A stretch of DNA of 64,000 bases from Protopterus annectens. Lineage: Eukaryota; Chordata; Ceratodontiformes; Protopteridae. The position numbers and the translations under genes were made by a program. Shown in pieces: positions 1-10,816 of the stretch. The notes beneath the pieces were generated by a model. It saw nothing but the letters and a program-made list of their open reading frames with translations. It was not told where the DNA came from and searched no databases. The stretch lies in the NCBI RefSeq assembly GCF_019279795.1, contig NC_056744.1, positions 1,510,040,976 to 1,510,104,975 of the forward strand. The letters are read 5' to 3'. Each line of letters begins with the position of its first letter. The stretch's first letter is position 1.

Positions 1-899
1 TGTTTGCAGCGAGCTTACAAAGCATCAAAGGGATCTCATTGTGGAAATGTATCAGTCAGGAGAAGAGTAGAAAAACAGTCCACAACACTGGTTATACAAT
101 GGAATACAGTGAAGACAGTCATCAAAAAGTGGAGAAGATATGGGACAACAGTGACACTGCAAACACCTGGGCATCCATCCAAAATGGATGAAATGACAAG
201 ATGACAACTGACAATGGAGGCTAACAGGGGACCTACAGCAACAATGAAGGAGCTGCAGGAATGTCTGTGAAGTACTGGGTGTGCACCACATATGTCAAAA
301 ATCTTCCGCATTCCCCATGTCTGGCCTATGGGGTAGGGTATCAAGACGGAAGTCTTTTCTTACACAGAAAATCTTCCAAGGCCAGACAAACATTGCCAAA
401 CACTACATCAAGTCTCCCAAAAGCATGTTGGAAAATGTGCCATGGTTTGATGAGACCACAGTTGAACCTTTGCCCACAATTCCAAAAGATATATTTGGCC
501 CAAAATAACAATTTGAATCACCAAAAGATGCCACCCCCCCCCCCCCCGGTGAAGCATGGTGGTGGCAGTATCATGCTTTGGGTTTGCTTTTCTTAAGCTG
601 GAATTGGGCCTTTAGTCAAGGTGGAGGGAATGATAAACAGTTCCAAATAACAATCATTTTTGTCCCAAAACATTCAGTCATCTGCTAGAAAGCTGAAGAT
701 GAAGTGGGATTTTATCTGTCAATATGAAAATGACCCCAAGCATACATCCAAATCAACAAAAGAATGGCTTCACAAGATGAAAATTACAGTTTGGGAATGT
801 GCCAGCCAATGCCCAGACCTGCATCCAATAGAAAATCTGTGGGGTGACCTGAATAGCGCTGTGCACAAGAGATGCCCTCACAAATTGACATATTTGTAG
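1..899 (+). pseudogene. Tc1-like transposase, decayed
   Basis: The family cuts and pastes its own DNA by recognising the terminal repeats with an N-terminal paired-type helix-turn-helix and cutting with a DDE catalytic domain. Seen here: the HTH stretch ending WNTVKTVIKKWRRYGTT then the GHPSKMDE linker (about 90-204), the HGGGSIMLWVCFS block (about 553-596), the second catalytic block ENDPKHTSKSTKEWL (about 727-771), and the third block with PIENLWGDL (about 828-855), ending near 899. Blocks sit in different frames and are separated by stops, for example after PSKMDEMTR and after the CFS block. A C-run at about 534-547 is a likely slippage site. The transposase is therefore dead. The window edge removes its first residues. 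Confidence 0.85.
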
Positions 900-1230
900 T
901 GCTGTTGCAAGGAATAGTGGGCAACTATTGCTAAGTAAAGATGTGCCATAATGATAGACTCCAAACCAAGATGACTGAATGCTGTAATTATCTCAACAGG
1001 TCCCTCCACAAAGTATCTGTTTAAGGGCATACACACTCATGCAACCAGCTTATTGCACTGATTTTAATTTGCCTATGTTTTCCCATAAGAGATTATGTTT
1101 TCAATTGAATTGTACAGGCTATAGGTTACATTAAAGGTGGTTGTTTTGAAATTAGTTATTGGGTTGTCATGTGTCAATAGCACAAAGACCAGGTATTGTA
1201 ACAGGGGTGTGTACACTTTTATATCCACTG
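1..1230 (+). mobile_element. Tc1/mariner-type DNA transposon, copy 1 (left end cut by window)
   Basis: The right end is a recognisable Tc1 terminus: it reads GGGGTGTGTACACTTT then ATATCCACTG and stops at 1230. The same terminus, in either orientation, closes the other two Tc1 copies in the window (around 3126/4113 and 41130/43019). The element starts before base 1, so the left inverted repeat is not seen. The interior encodes a decayed transposase (1-899), followed by the usual non-coding 3' region. No clear TA target duplication follows base 1230. Confidence 0.88.
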
Positions 1231-2120
1231 CAGCTGTATGGACTCAGAAATACCTGACATGTAAAACCCGCCTCAAGCAAGGTAGAGTAATCCCCTTTGG
1301 TGGACAGCAGCAATACACAAAACACATAATAGGTTGCTATATTGGCTGTACAGGGCCACATAGGTGCAGGCAACAACTTAGAAGCATGTCCACCTCTATC
1401 TGAACAAGCATGTAAGGTCACAGGTGACTCCCTGTAAGGTTGAGTACAAATCAGACACACCTACACTACCAAGGCCAATCACAAGGGCATCTCCACATAT
1501 GTTGTCAGTCTCAGAGGCAACAACAGAATTTACCCTGTACTGGTGGTAAATCACACCTTATGCACACATGCCATGGCTATAGGCAACCTGCATCAGACAA
1601 GTTAGATGGGAACATCACCCCCTGTCTCCCCCAACCATATAGGGGGATATGCACATCAACCACACACCACCCCTCATCAACAGTGAACAGATACATATTG
1701 CCTACTGAGAGGCAACAGCAGCACGTCTTCATGGGGCCTGATAACATCCCTGTCTGCATTCAACATGAACTCAGGCATGTGTTCACAGCTCCATCACACA
1801 CTGCAGTCAAACACAGCCTCGACACCATCCACACCGCATCCACATGGAAGATGACCACTGTCATCCCTCTACACAGAAATGAATGTGGAATAGAGGATTA
1901 TGCAATTAACTGTCCACCATTGGGGGGTATATATGACACATAATGTGACACATCAGGGCCAGGAGTGCAATGCAAGCTGATATTGTGCTGCAAGATTAGA
2001 GGGGTATGGTGTAGTTGTGAGTAGTGGCAACAAATATCCACTGTTGATGTGTAATTTCTGTCCATATTGTTGACAACTGTATGAGGTCCTGTGATGTGTT
2101 TCCCTGTTTATGTCTTTCAG
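1231..2120. other. Unassigned stretch between Tc1 and the Harbinger Myb-like exon
   Basis: GC-richer than the rest of the window, like the whole 1.2-14.8 kb block. It has an open + frame of 167 codons at 1440-1943, rich in His, Thr, Gln and Pro. I recognise no domain in it and its composition looks non-coding. It probably belongs to the Harbinger element (5' region or first intron), because a pyrimidine-rich acceptor, TTTATGTCTTTCAG, lies at its end (about 2107-2120). Confidence 0.4.
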
Positions 2121-2536
2121 GTGCAATGCAGGGGCCGAGGCTGCCAGCTTACATGGATGCAGAAACAGCAGTGATCATTGAAGCCATCACCTAGTACTCT
2201 CAGATAATGTTTGGTCACAGATCACAAGATCTGCGGGAGAGGACCGCCCTGTGGGACGACCTTGTCCACAGGGTAAATGATGTCAGCCTGCCCGCCCAAA
2301 CCTATGAGAAGGTCCAGCATCATGCAACTGATTGCCTATGCAATGACCAGTGAAGGGCTGATGCCATAGCCATGGATCCCTTAGCCACATGTTGGGGCCC
2401 AGCCATGCAGGCCCCACTGACACCCACTGAGGAGCTCCTCACCAACCTTGGGGCACCCAACCAAGCATACAACAGGAATCAGAATCCAGCATTGTGGAGG
2501 TGGGTTGCACCCAGACAATGGAGGAGGAGTGTGCAG
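2121..2536 (+). pseudogene. Harbinger Myb/SANT-like accessory protein, first recognisable exon
   Basis: PIF/Harbinger transposons carry a second gene for a Myb/SANT-like DNA-binding protein that helps bring the transposase to DNA. After the acceptor at about 2120 the frame reads MDAETAVIIEAI, a stop, YSQIMFGHRSQ, then RERTALWDDLVHRVNDVS and AQTYEKV. The spacing of acidic start, GHRS-type turn and tryptophan-bearing helix is that of this trihelix/SANT-like domain. A second stop follows CLCNDQ. Downstream comes a Pro/Thr-rich stretch (PLTPTEELLTNLG). The exon ends at a good donor, CAG|GTAAGG, at about 2536. In-frame stops show it is decayed. The family call rests on pattern only and on the transposase at 13.7-14.7 kb. 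Confidence 0.5.
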
Positions 2537-4655
2537 GTAAGGCCCCAATGCACATTACTAGACTTGTGTAGCATACATAGTTGTATCTGTAGAGTATCTA
2601 TATGCATATGTCAATATGATAGCAGGTGTGTACGGGGTTTTGTAATGCACAGAAGTGCATATCTATGGTGTTGGGCAGCATATTTTGTCGTATTGAGGGA
2701 TGTACTGTTAATGTGCAGAAATGCTGCTTCTACCCTGCGCCAAGACCACATGTGAGTCTGTTGACAGTACCTCTCTCCCACACCTATTTAGGTCCCTCTG
2801 GTCTACAAGTGGGACAGCAGCCTGTAGCTGGTGAATATGGAATTGTTTTGTTGTGGTTTTCCAATATCCCCGGCATGTTAAGGCCATGCTATTTGCCATG
2901 CACACAACTGTCACACCTAGCCATATTACTTGATGTGCATGTTCACTTGTGGTGGTGTTAACTGCAGTGCATCACAATGGTCACTATGGGGGCTTATCTG
3001 AAGGGTATGTAGCATTCCTGTAGCATACCTCACAACCTGTCAGTGCAAGACGTCTGGACAGAGACCAACAAAATGGGGCGACAAATGGGCTACTGTAGGG
3101 ATATGTATAAAACATTAATCTTATATAGTGGATACAACAGTGTACACACCCCTGTTAAGACGCCAAGTGTTTCTGATATATACGACGAGAGACCACAATA
3201 TTACATTCTGCACCTTTTTCAACCTGTAATGTTACCATAACATGAACAATTAACTTGTAAAGCAGAAAAATATGTACGGGCACCAAATATGGGCTATACA
3301 AACCTTACAATACACTGGATGCATATGTGTGCACACCCTCCAAATAACATTGTGGAAGCAGCTTGTGATGTACTGACAGCATTCACTCTGCTTGGGTACA
3401 CATCTACCAGCAAGTATAGGGACTCAGTGTAACACCAAATAATGGCCCACTGTCCGAGCAGTGTATTCATGACATTTGCTCAGTTGCCTGTAACAGAAGC
3501 AGCCATGGCTTGCACACATCTTACAAAGCATCAAAGGGATCTCATATTTGAAAGGTATCTGTCTGGTGTAGGGTACAACAACAACATTACTACAGCATTG
3601 CATATACCATGGAGCACAGTGGAGACAGTCATAAAAAGGTAGATTAAATATGGGACAATAGTGCTGTTGAAAAGAACTGGGCCAGACAAAGCCCAGACTT
3701 AACATCAATAGTAAACCCCCAGTGTGACCTCCAATGGCTGTGTACATGAGCTGGCCTTGCAATCTGACAGAGTTGGGGGACCTTTGAAGGGAAAACTGTC
3801 CAAATAATACCAAGTCAAGATGTGCCATGTTGATATAGCCCTTCCCAGGAATAGTGACTGTTGTAGTTCACTTAACAGGTGCTTCAACAAAGCATCAGTT
3901 TAATGGTGTTCACACTTATGCAACCACCATATCATACACATCTCATTCAGTATAATCACAACTAACACATCTGTTTGTTACTTGACTGGCTTGCACAGGT
4001 CATATGTCACATTTAAGATGGGTAATGTTTTTAAATGCAGTATTGTGGTCTCATTTTATATTATACAAGAGCCTGGCATGTTAACAGGGGTGTGTACACT
4101 TATCATATCCATGTCAAGCTTAGAAGGTTGTTGGTGTAACAGGATTTGTTTGAACATACATTCACTGCTGGTGATAAGGTCTGCAAATCAAATGTATGTA
4201 ATTAATGACATCAAGCCTCATATCATCCCAGTTATGTGTCAGACAAACATATGGGTTGTGAGGAACAGAGCAAACACAAGTGCCAAACATCTACACATTC
4301 AGCAATGATTTGTACAGTTGTGAGGTGCAGTCTACATTAGATGCCACTGTGCTATACAGGTGAACAGCAATAATGTGTATGTGGGTGCAGTGTGTGCTAG
4401 GGGAAGGAACATCACCTACTAACACTACTCATGCATCCCAGAAATATATATTGTTAGTAACAAGGATTAAGAATGGCTGCAATGCATGATGTTGAGGGCC
4501 ATGTGTCATGCATGTCAACTTGTTGGGTAATGTGAGGTCTGTGCAATATTTTTGTGCCACCTCACCTGTAATTGTCTGTGTGCATGTGTGTGGGGGGAGC
4601 AGACAACCATAATGTACAGGTATTAAATTTACATATATTGTCTTCCCCTTACAGG
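2537..4655 (+). other. Probable intron of the Harbinger accessory gene
   Basis: Bounded by a GTAAGG donor at about 2537 and a CTTCCCCTTACAG acceptor ending at about 4655. A nonautonomous Tc1 copy (3126-4113) lies inside it. The remaining parts (2537-3125 and 4114-4655) show no coding pattern I recognise. The intron is inferred from splice consensus alone. Confidence 0.4.
3126..4113 (+). mobile_element. Tc1 copy 2, internally deleted (nonautonomous)
   Basis: Left end AGTGGATACAACAGTGTACA (3128-3147) and right end GGGGTGTGTACACTTA...CATATCC (4087-4110) are inverted versions of the Tc1 terminus. The N-terminal transposase start is present (about 3505-3640: ACTHLTKHQRDLIFERYLSG...WSTVETVIKR). 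At about 3680 the sequence jumps to a remnant of the C-terminal catalytic block (QSPDL...), so most of the catalytic domain is missing. At about 990 bp it is shorter than an autonomous Tc1 (about 1.6 kb). Confidence 0.85.
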
Positions 4656-5549
4656 TGGTGATGGTGGGTTGGGGCCCCTCCCACTTGGAAACTGATGTCA
4701 GTGTCTCTGCAGACTCTGGCAATGATGATAGGCATAGTGAGGCACAGGCAGGGTTGTTAGGGGCTGCATCTGTGCCATTGGTTGGCATACCACTTGTGTC
4801 CACCCCATCTCCGCACACAGTCACAATGCCCACATATACCCCATCACCAGTGGCCATAGATGGACAGTTGGTGGGTGGTGGCAAGGGACAGAAAAGTTTG
4901 GTGACTATGGCAAGTGTGTCAGTAGACACCAGCCATAGCCAGATAACAGGTGAGGTCCCACACAGGTGGACAGACAGGGGTGCTCAAAGGAGGACTGCTA
5001 CCCTTCATTCCCCTGCCACAAGTGCCACAGCAGATAGCACCAGACACATGTTTTGAACCATCATGGAGGCACAGGCATGTAATACCAGACAGATTCTCAG
5101 GGTCACAAATGCAACTCTTCCTGCTAGGCCTGACAACATCCGTGATCTTGCTGATGCCCACCGTTATTATTCTGAGGTTATGGATAGATGGTTGGGTGAG
5201 ATGGTGGCAATCCTCGACCATGGGATGTCTGTGTTAGAGCATGTAATGGGAGTTGGCCATTGACCACGTGGACGTAGGTCAGTGCTACAAACAGCTGAGG
5301 GCCTACATGGCCATGCAGCATCTTGCTCCTGTAGTCGTGGTACCATCAGCATGACTGCAGGGGGGGTTGCTGTCCACACCACAATGCAGCAGGCCATGGG
5401 CACATGGTCCTGGCCAGTTTCAACAGGGACACGGATCCAGCAGACAGCAGTCACCATCAGGGAGTAGTACTGCATCTGGCCTTGGGCCTGGTGGTGCCAG
5501 TGGGTCCCCTGGCAGGCCCAGTTCCCATGTCCATGGCCAGAGATGGTGA
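4656..5549 (+). pseudogene. Harbinger Myb-like accessory protein, second part
   Basis: Begins after the acceptor at about 4655. The first frame (about 4655-5056) is rich in Ser, Thr, Pro and Val. A second frame (about 5063-5263) has ILRVTNATLPARPDNIRDLADAHRYYSEVMDRWLGEMVAILDHG, predicted helical and amphipathic, as expected for the C-terminal helix of these accessory proteins. The last frame (about 5367-5549) ends in a Gly/Ser/Pro-rich tail, SSTASGLGPGGASGSPGR. The three parts are in different frames, so the gene is broken. The assignment is weaker than that of the transposase. Confidence 0.4.
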
Positions 5550-6119
5550 ACTGTACACACTGCTATATACGGTCCACAGCTGGCCAACATACCCCTGTGT
5601 AGGGCAGCCACATGGTGGGACTGTGTGCATCCATACACACACGCATCACCATCACAGCCAGGGCACCTCTATACTTACACACACCAACTCGGCATGGCCC
5701 ATTTAATGAACAACCCCCAAACACACACACATAATGTCAACCAAATGGCTCAGTCTAGGCCTCTGGCAAACCCAAACAACACCCTGTGCATATGATGATA
5801 CCTGTGCCACATCCCTGTCATCCATACCATCAATGTAGGGACATGATAATTTGGTTATGATGCACATGGTGCATTTTGTACAGTTTAGCAATTTAATGCT
5901 GTGTAAAGTGTTGTCAGCCAGCATGTTTAATGGTTAGATGTCAGTGTGTGTAGCTGTCCAGCCATGATGCATTATTGTTGTTATTAACACTGACGGAATG
6001 TGGTCTCCATAATGTATTCTGTTTGTGTTCTAGGTGTCAGTAGGATGTGACCCTGCAGGGTATGGCAGTGTGGTAACACATTGAGTGTGTCATAGCCATG
6101 GTACAGCTGTACATAATTA
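5550..6119. other. No recognisable gene
   Basis: GC-intermediate spacer between the accessory gene and the tandem array. Only short shadow frames are present. It includes a His-rich CATCACCATCAC stretch near 5643 that is simple sequence, not a gene. Confidence 0.4.
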
Positions 6120-6319
6120 ACAGGTCTGTATAACAGTTATTGCATGTGCCACATAGCTGATAGGGCTGAGAGGTGTATAGAGGTAAGTGCATGGTGGCTT
6201 ACATCAGCAGCTCTTGTACAGTGGACAATGGTAAGTGTAATGTGTGGCACACACCTCAGATTTGTAAATAACACACACTCAGTGGGTACTGTGTTGACCC
6301 AACACATGGAAAATACTGT

Positions 6320-6322
<3 letters not shown>

Positions 6323-6362
<40 letters not shown>
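6323..6362. repeat. (CA)n microsatellite
   Basis: About 17 CA repeats after a short CT run, inside the SINE-unit array. Confidence 0.95.
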
Positions 6363-6368
<6 letters not shown>

Positions 6369-6540
6369 GGATCATGATTTCCAGTGTTAGGGTTCCCTAG
6401 CCATCTAGTTAGTGGTAGTACAGTGTTTGGCAGTTGCCCCAGTAAGGTATGGCAATGGGTGGTTTAGTGGGTGTGACAGTTTTCATAATACTGTCATGCA
6501 CAAGTGTACACACTCCTAAATACTGCTCTACACACAAATG

Positions 6541-6544
<4 letters not shown>

Positions 6545-6603
<59 letters not shown>
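6545..6603. repeat. (CA)n microsatellite
   Basis: About 29 uninterrupted CA repeats at the junction between two units of the tandem array. Confidence 0.95.
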
Positions 6604-6606
<3 letters not shown>

Positions 6607-7911
6607 TATGCCAGCACTGTGAGTAGCAGCCCGGCCTCTCTAGCTGCTCATTCCATGCAGTTACACAGCACTGGGTATATAGGTCTGCAGAGTTTATACA
6701 GATACCTCTACAGCTGATGTACAAAGCAGCCCTGTACAGTGGAACATTGGACGTGTGCTGGGAGTACCATGGTCTAAAACTGTTAACCATGTCCACCTAA
6801 TGGATATATACGTAACTCAAACACACAACAAGAACACTGGTCTTGCACATATACCTTTGCCAGCACTGAGATTAGAACCCCTACCTATCTAGTTATTGCT
6901 ACTAATGTGTTATGCATTAACTGCATGTGCCGCAGAGCTTGTAGGTTCAAGTGTGTTCCAAGGTTCTTGTAAAGTGAACATCACCAGGCCTTGTACAGTA
7001 TGGCAATGGGGAATGTACTGTGTAAAAATGGACTTGAAATCCTCTAACCTACTGAAATATACACAATGCCAAACACATATACAGTCATACACAGATTAGT
7101 CAGACCTGGGGTTAGCAGCCCTGCTTATATTATCAGTCAGTCCATACTGTTACATAGTTCATGCACACAGCATGGCCTTTATTGGGCTGAAGAGCATTGT
7201 TAGATACATGTAAGGTTGATGTATACAGCAGCCCACATACAGTGGACCTTGGGACATGTACTGGCAGTACCACTGTCTAAAATAAAACTCACCCTCCAAG
7301 TGGACATACTACTCACTCAAACACAGGACACTGTACTCACACACACACAATCACACATTTGGCTAGAGTGAAATTAGAACCCCTGCCTATTGAGTTATTG
7401 CTACTACAATGATATGCATTTATCACATACACCACTGAGTCTGTAGGGTGATGGCTGTTCCACGGCTCTTGTAATGTGAGCAACATGACCAGCCCTTGTA
7501 AAATATGACCATGTCCAGTGTATTTGGAGAATGAGCCCTCAAAATGCTGTCTCCTACAAATATGCACACTTTCAGAGACACACACACACATGCGAACGCG
7601 CACACACAAACACGCACGCACACAAACATGCATGCACACAAACATGCACGCACACATTTTCCAGGATTCAGGATGAAACCCCACCTATCTAGTCATTGGT
7701 AGTATTGTGTTATGCAGTTACCACAAGCTCCATGGAGCCTATAGGGTGAAAAGTGTCACAAGGTACCTTTACAGTGAATAACATCACCAGCCCTTGCAAA
7801 GTATGGCAATGGGGGTGTAGTGGGTGAGAAGGGCCAGAAAGTACTACAGGTTTACATGCTCACAAACACTTGTATACACAGTAATACTTACACACATTTG
7901 CCAGTACTAAG

Positions 7912-9087
7912 TTTCATAGGTTCATGTGTTCATAGGTGTGTACCAGATGAATGGCCATGGAGCCAAGACAAACCTAGCCCATGTGACTACCCTGGAATTA
8001 TGCCACCTGACATTTTTCCCCAGTGTGTCTATCAACTACTGCCAATTGAGTGATGCCCATGGTGACAGTTAAATTCCCCATCCACTCATCCAGATTTCTA
8101 TTGAAGAGGGCCAGTGAAGTGCTCTGATTGACATGTATGTGACATTTATTGCAAAATGTGGCCAGTCGCTGGGTTATAGACTTGTCCCCCATCATATACT
8201 GTTGATTGTGGTAATGAGGTTGAGGTATCCATGGCATGTGGTGCATACAGATTGGAGTTTCACTAGATATAGTATTCCTAACACAGCTGGCCAGACATTG
8301 CATTGTCTGTCAGCAGGGATCACCTGTAAGTAGCCAAGATGTGGCCGAGAATTCTTGGAGGTATTGGACTCTGTTCATATAGGCAGCTGTTTAAGGGCTT
8401 GGTCCTATTTACATTTGCAGCCTCCCCACTTGTTGCAGGTGTCTAGTGAGCTACATGGCAAATGGGTCATTGTACCTGATGGTTGGCCTAATGAGGGGAG
8501 AGTAGAGGGAGACACTGACTTCTTCCTTCCTGGATGAAACACCCTCAGTTGTGAGATGTGCCACATAGAAGGTATTTCTGTCCACAGTAGCAATGTGGTG
8601 GTTATAAGATAGGTCACGGTCAACCTGTGTTCCCAACTGTCTTATAAGGACTTCTGTGTCCACTAGACTACCCAGCAATGTGTTAATTAATGGAAACCAC
8701 ATTGATTCTACTGGGGATTGTGACATTTCTTTCCATTCAGCCTAATGCCAGTGTTCTGACAACAGTTGGATTTCTCAGTGAAGACTTTATGCAAGATGTC
8801 AACATAATATGTGGATATGCACATCACACCTACCTTGCAGTTGTCTGCAAACATTGTCAGCCAGGGTTCCTTCATGTTGGGCTGGATGTCAGAGGCATAC
8901 ATAAACATGAGGGGACCCAGGACCAGACCCTGTGGTAATCCACTTGTGTCTGGTTGGCAGTCTCACATGGAGTCTGCTGCCTTCACACTGTGGGTTCCAT
9001 TCATGAGCCAGTTTGCAAACCGCATAGTAACATAGGGATTGATGCCTAGATCAGTGTTGGTCTATGATTCCTAAGTGGCGAATTGTA
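7912..9087 (-). mobile_element. CR1-like LINE, copy A1, 5'-truncated
   Basis: Inserted in the SINE-unit array: the unit starting at 7901 breaks at about 7911 and resumes at about 9088. On the - strand it ends with the tail ACACCTATGAAC...ATGAACCTATGAA, the tail of copies A2 and A3. Its C-terminal frame has the RKEEVSVSLYSPLIRPTIRYNDPF block (about 8451-8530), and the upstream part matches the reverse transcriptase region of copy A3 (thumb and FADD neighbourhood, about 8720-9060). Frames are broken throughout. Confidence 0.8.
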
Positions 9088-10640
9088 TCAAAGGATTAGA
9101 AGCCCCGCCTATCTTGTTTTTGAGTCCATAGTGTTACAAAGTTATTTTACATGGCAGTCATCTTATAGGGCTTTAGGGTGTCCACAACTACCACTACAGT
9201 AGTTGACAACAGTGGGCCCTGTACAGTGGACATTTGCATGTGTACTGAGTGGACCACAGAAAAATTTAGCAAAATACACCCCACAATGGATATGGTTCAC
9301 AACAAAACACACACACTTGCTAGGACTGAGATTCCAACCCCTACCTATCTAGTTATTGTTACTACAGTGTTATGCATTTATCGCATGCACCATGCAGTGT
9401 ATAAGTTGAAGGTTGTCCAAACATACTTTTAACGTGAGGGACATCAGCAGCCCTTGTAAAGTAAAGCATTTTGAGATGTAATGGTTGTGGACGGACACAT
9501 AATGTTTTAACCTAGAGATATACACACACACACAAACAAACACACTTTTACATTTGCCAGGACTGAGGTTAGAATTCTTACCTAACTAGTTGCACTATAG
9601 CATTACGCAGTTATCGCAAGCACCACAGAGCTTATAGGGCTGATGGCTGTTCAAAGGGATCTTTAAAGGTGACTAACAGCAGGAGTGCTAAAGTAGGGTG
9701 ATGGGAAGTGCACTGAGTGTGAATGACCACAAAATCATTAACCTATGAACACACACATTTTTACATTTTCCAGGACTGGGATTAGAACTCCTACCTAACT
9801 AGTCTGTTGCACTGTAGTATTATGCAGTTATCACAAGTGCCACAGAGTTTATAGGCCTGAGGACTGCCCAAAGGGATCTTTAAAGGTGACAGACATCAGC
9901 ATTAGTGCTAAAGTAAGGTGATGGGAAGTGTACTGAGTGTGAATGGTCTGAAAATCATTAACCCACAAAAACACACACACGTTTACATTTGCCAGGACTG
10001 GGATTAGAACTCTTACCTAGCTAGTTTGTTGCACTATAGTATTACTCAGTTATCACAAGTGCCAGGGAGCTTATAGGGCTGACAGCTGCCCACAGGGAAC
10101 TTTAACGTTGACTGACATCAGCAGGAGTGCTAAAGCTGGGCAATGGGAAGTGTAATGAGAGTGAATGGCCTCAAAATCATTAACCTACAAATGCACACTC
10201 ACACACAGACACACTTTTACATTTGTTAGGAATGAGATTAGAATGCCTACCTAACTAGTTTGTTGCACTATAGTATTACATAGTTATTGCATATGCCACA
10301 GAGCTTATAGAACTGAGAGCTGCCCAAAGGGATCTTTAAAGGTGACCAACATCAGCAGGAGTGCTAAAGTAGGGCAATGGGAAGTGTATTGAGTGTGAAT
10401 GGCTTCAAAATTACTAACCTACACACACTTGCATTTGGCAAGATTGTGATTAGAACCCCTTCCTATCTACTTATTTCCTCGAGTATGTTGTGTATTTATC
10501 ACACAGGCTATTGAGCTTGCAGGACTGAGGCTCATTCAAATGTACTTCTAAGGTGACATGCATCAGCATATTTTCTGAAGTGGGGCTATAGGATTTCTAC
10601 TGGGTGGGAAAGGCCCTATAATGCAACTATCTCTATCACT

Positions 10641-10779
10641 GTCTGTCTCTCTCTTCCCCATGTCTGTGTGTGTATGCTTCACATATTGTATGTTGGCCAT
10701 GGATATGTGTGCATATATCACACAAAATGGATGCAGATGTACCACATATGTGGCACCTAAAGCTGGATGTGGGTTTTCC

Positions 10780-10816
<37 letters not shown>

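Larger units (their letters stand above)
6120..10640 (-). repeat. Tandem array of tRNA-SINE-like units (about 15 units of 210-300 bp)
   Basis: The same unit recurs head to tail. A landmark close to CCAGGACTGAGATTAGAAC occurs at about 6381, 6611, 6860, 7101, 7361, 7661, 7901, 9319, 9557, 9770, 9992, 10226 and 10438, a spacing of 212-300 bp once the LINE at 7912-9087 is removed. Read on the - strand each unit has a tRNA-like 75-80 bp segment: GCTCTGTGG (box A region), then an ATAACTGCATAA-type middle, then GGGGTTCTAATCTC (close to the box B consensus), ending CAGTCCTGGCA. A (CA)n tract of varying length precedes the landmark in most units, and a shared body (CTTATAGGGCTGA...AGTGCTAAAGTAGGG) follows. 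I infer a SINE, or part of one, that was amplified in tandem like a satellite. Confidence 0.75.

Noticed and set aside
1440-1943. 167-codon + frame as a host gene
   Set aside because: Low-complexity composition, no domain, no splice context beyond the Harbinger flank.
5640-5660. His-tag-like CATCACCATCAC as vector contamination
   Set aside because: Embedded in CA-rich simple sequence with no vector context.
6545-6603. CRISPR-like array from regular spacing in 6-10.6 kb
   Set aside because: Units are 210-300 bp, diverged, tRNA-like and in a vertebrate setting; the short repeats are (CA)n.
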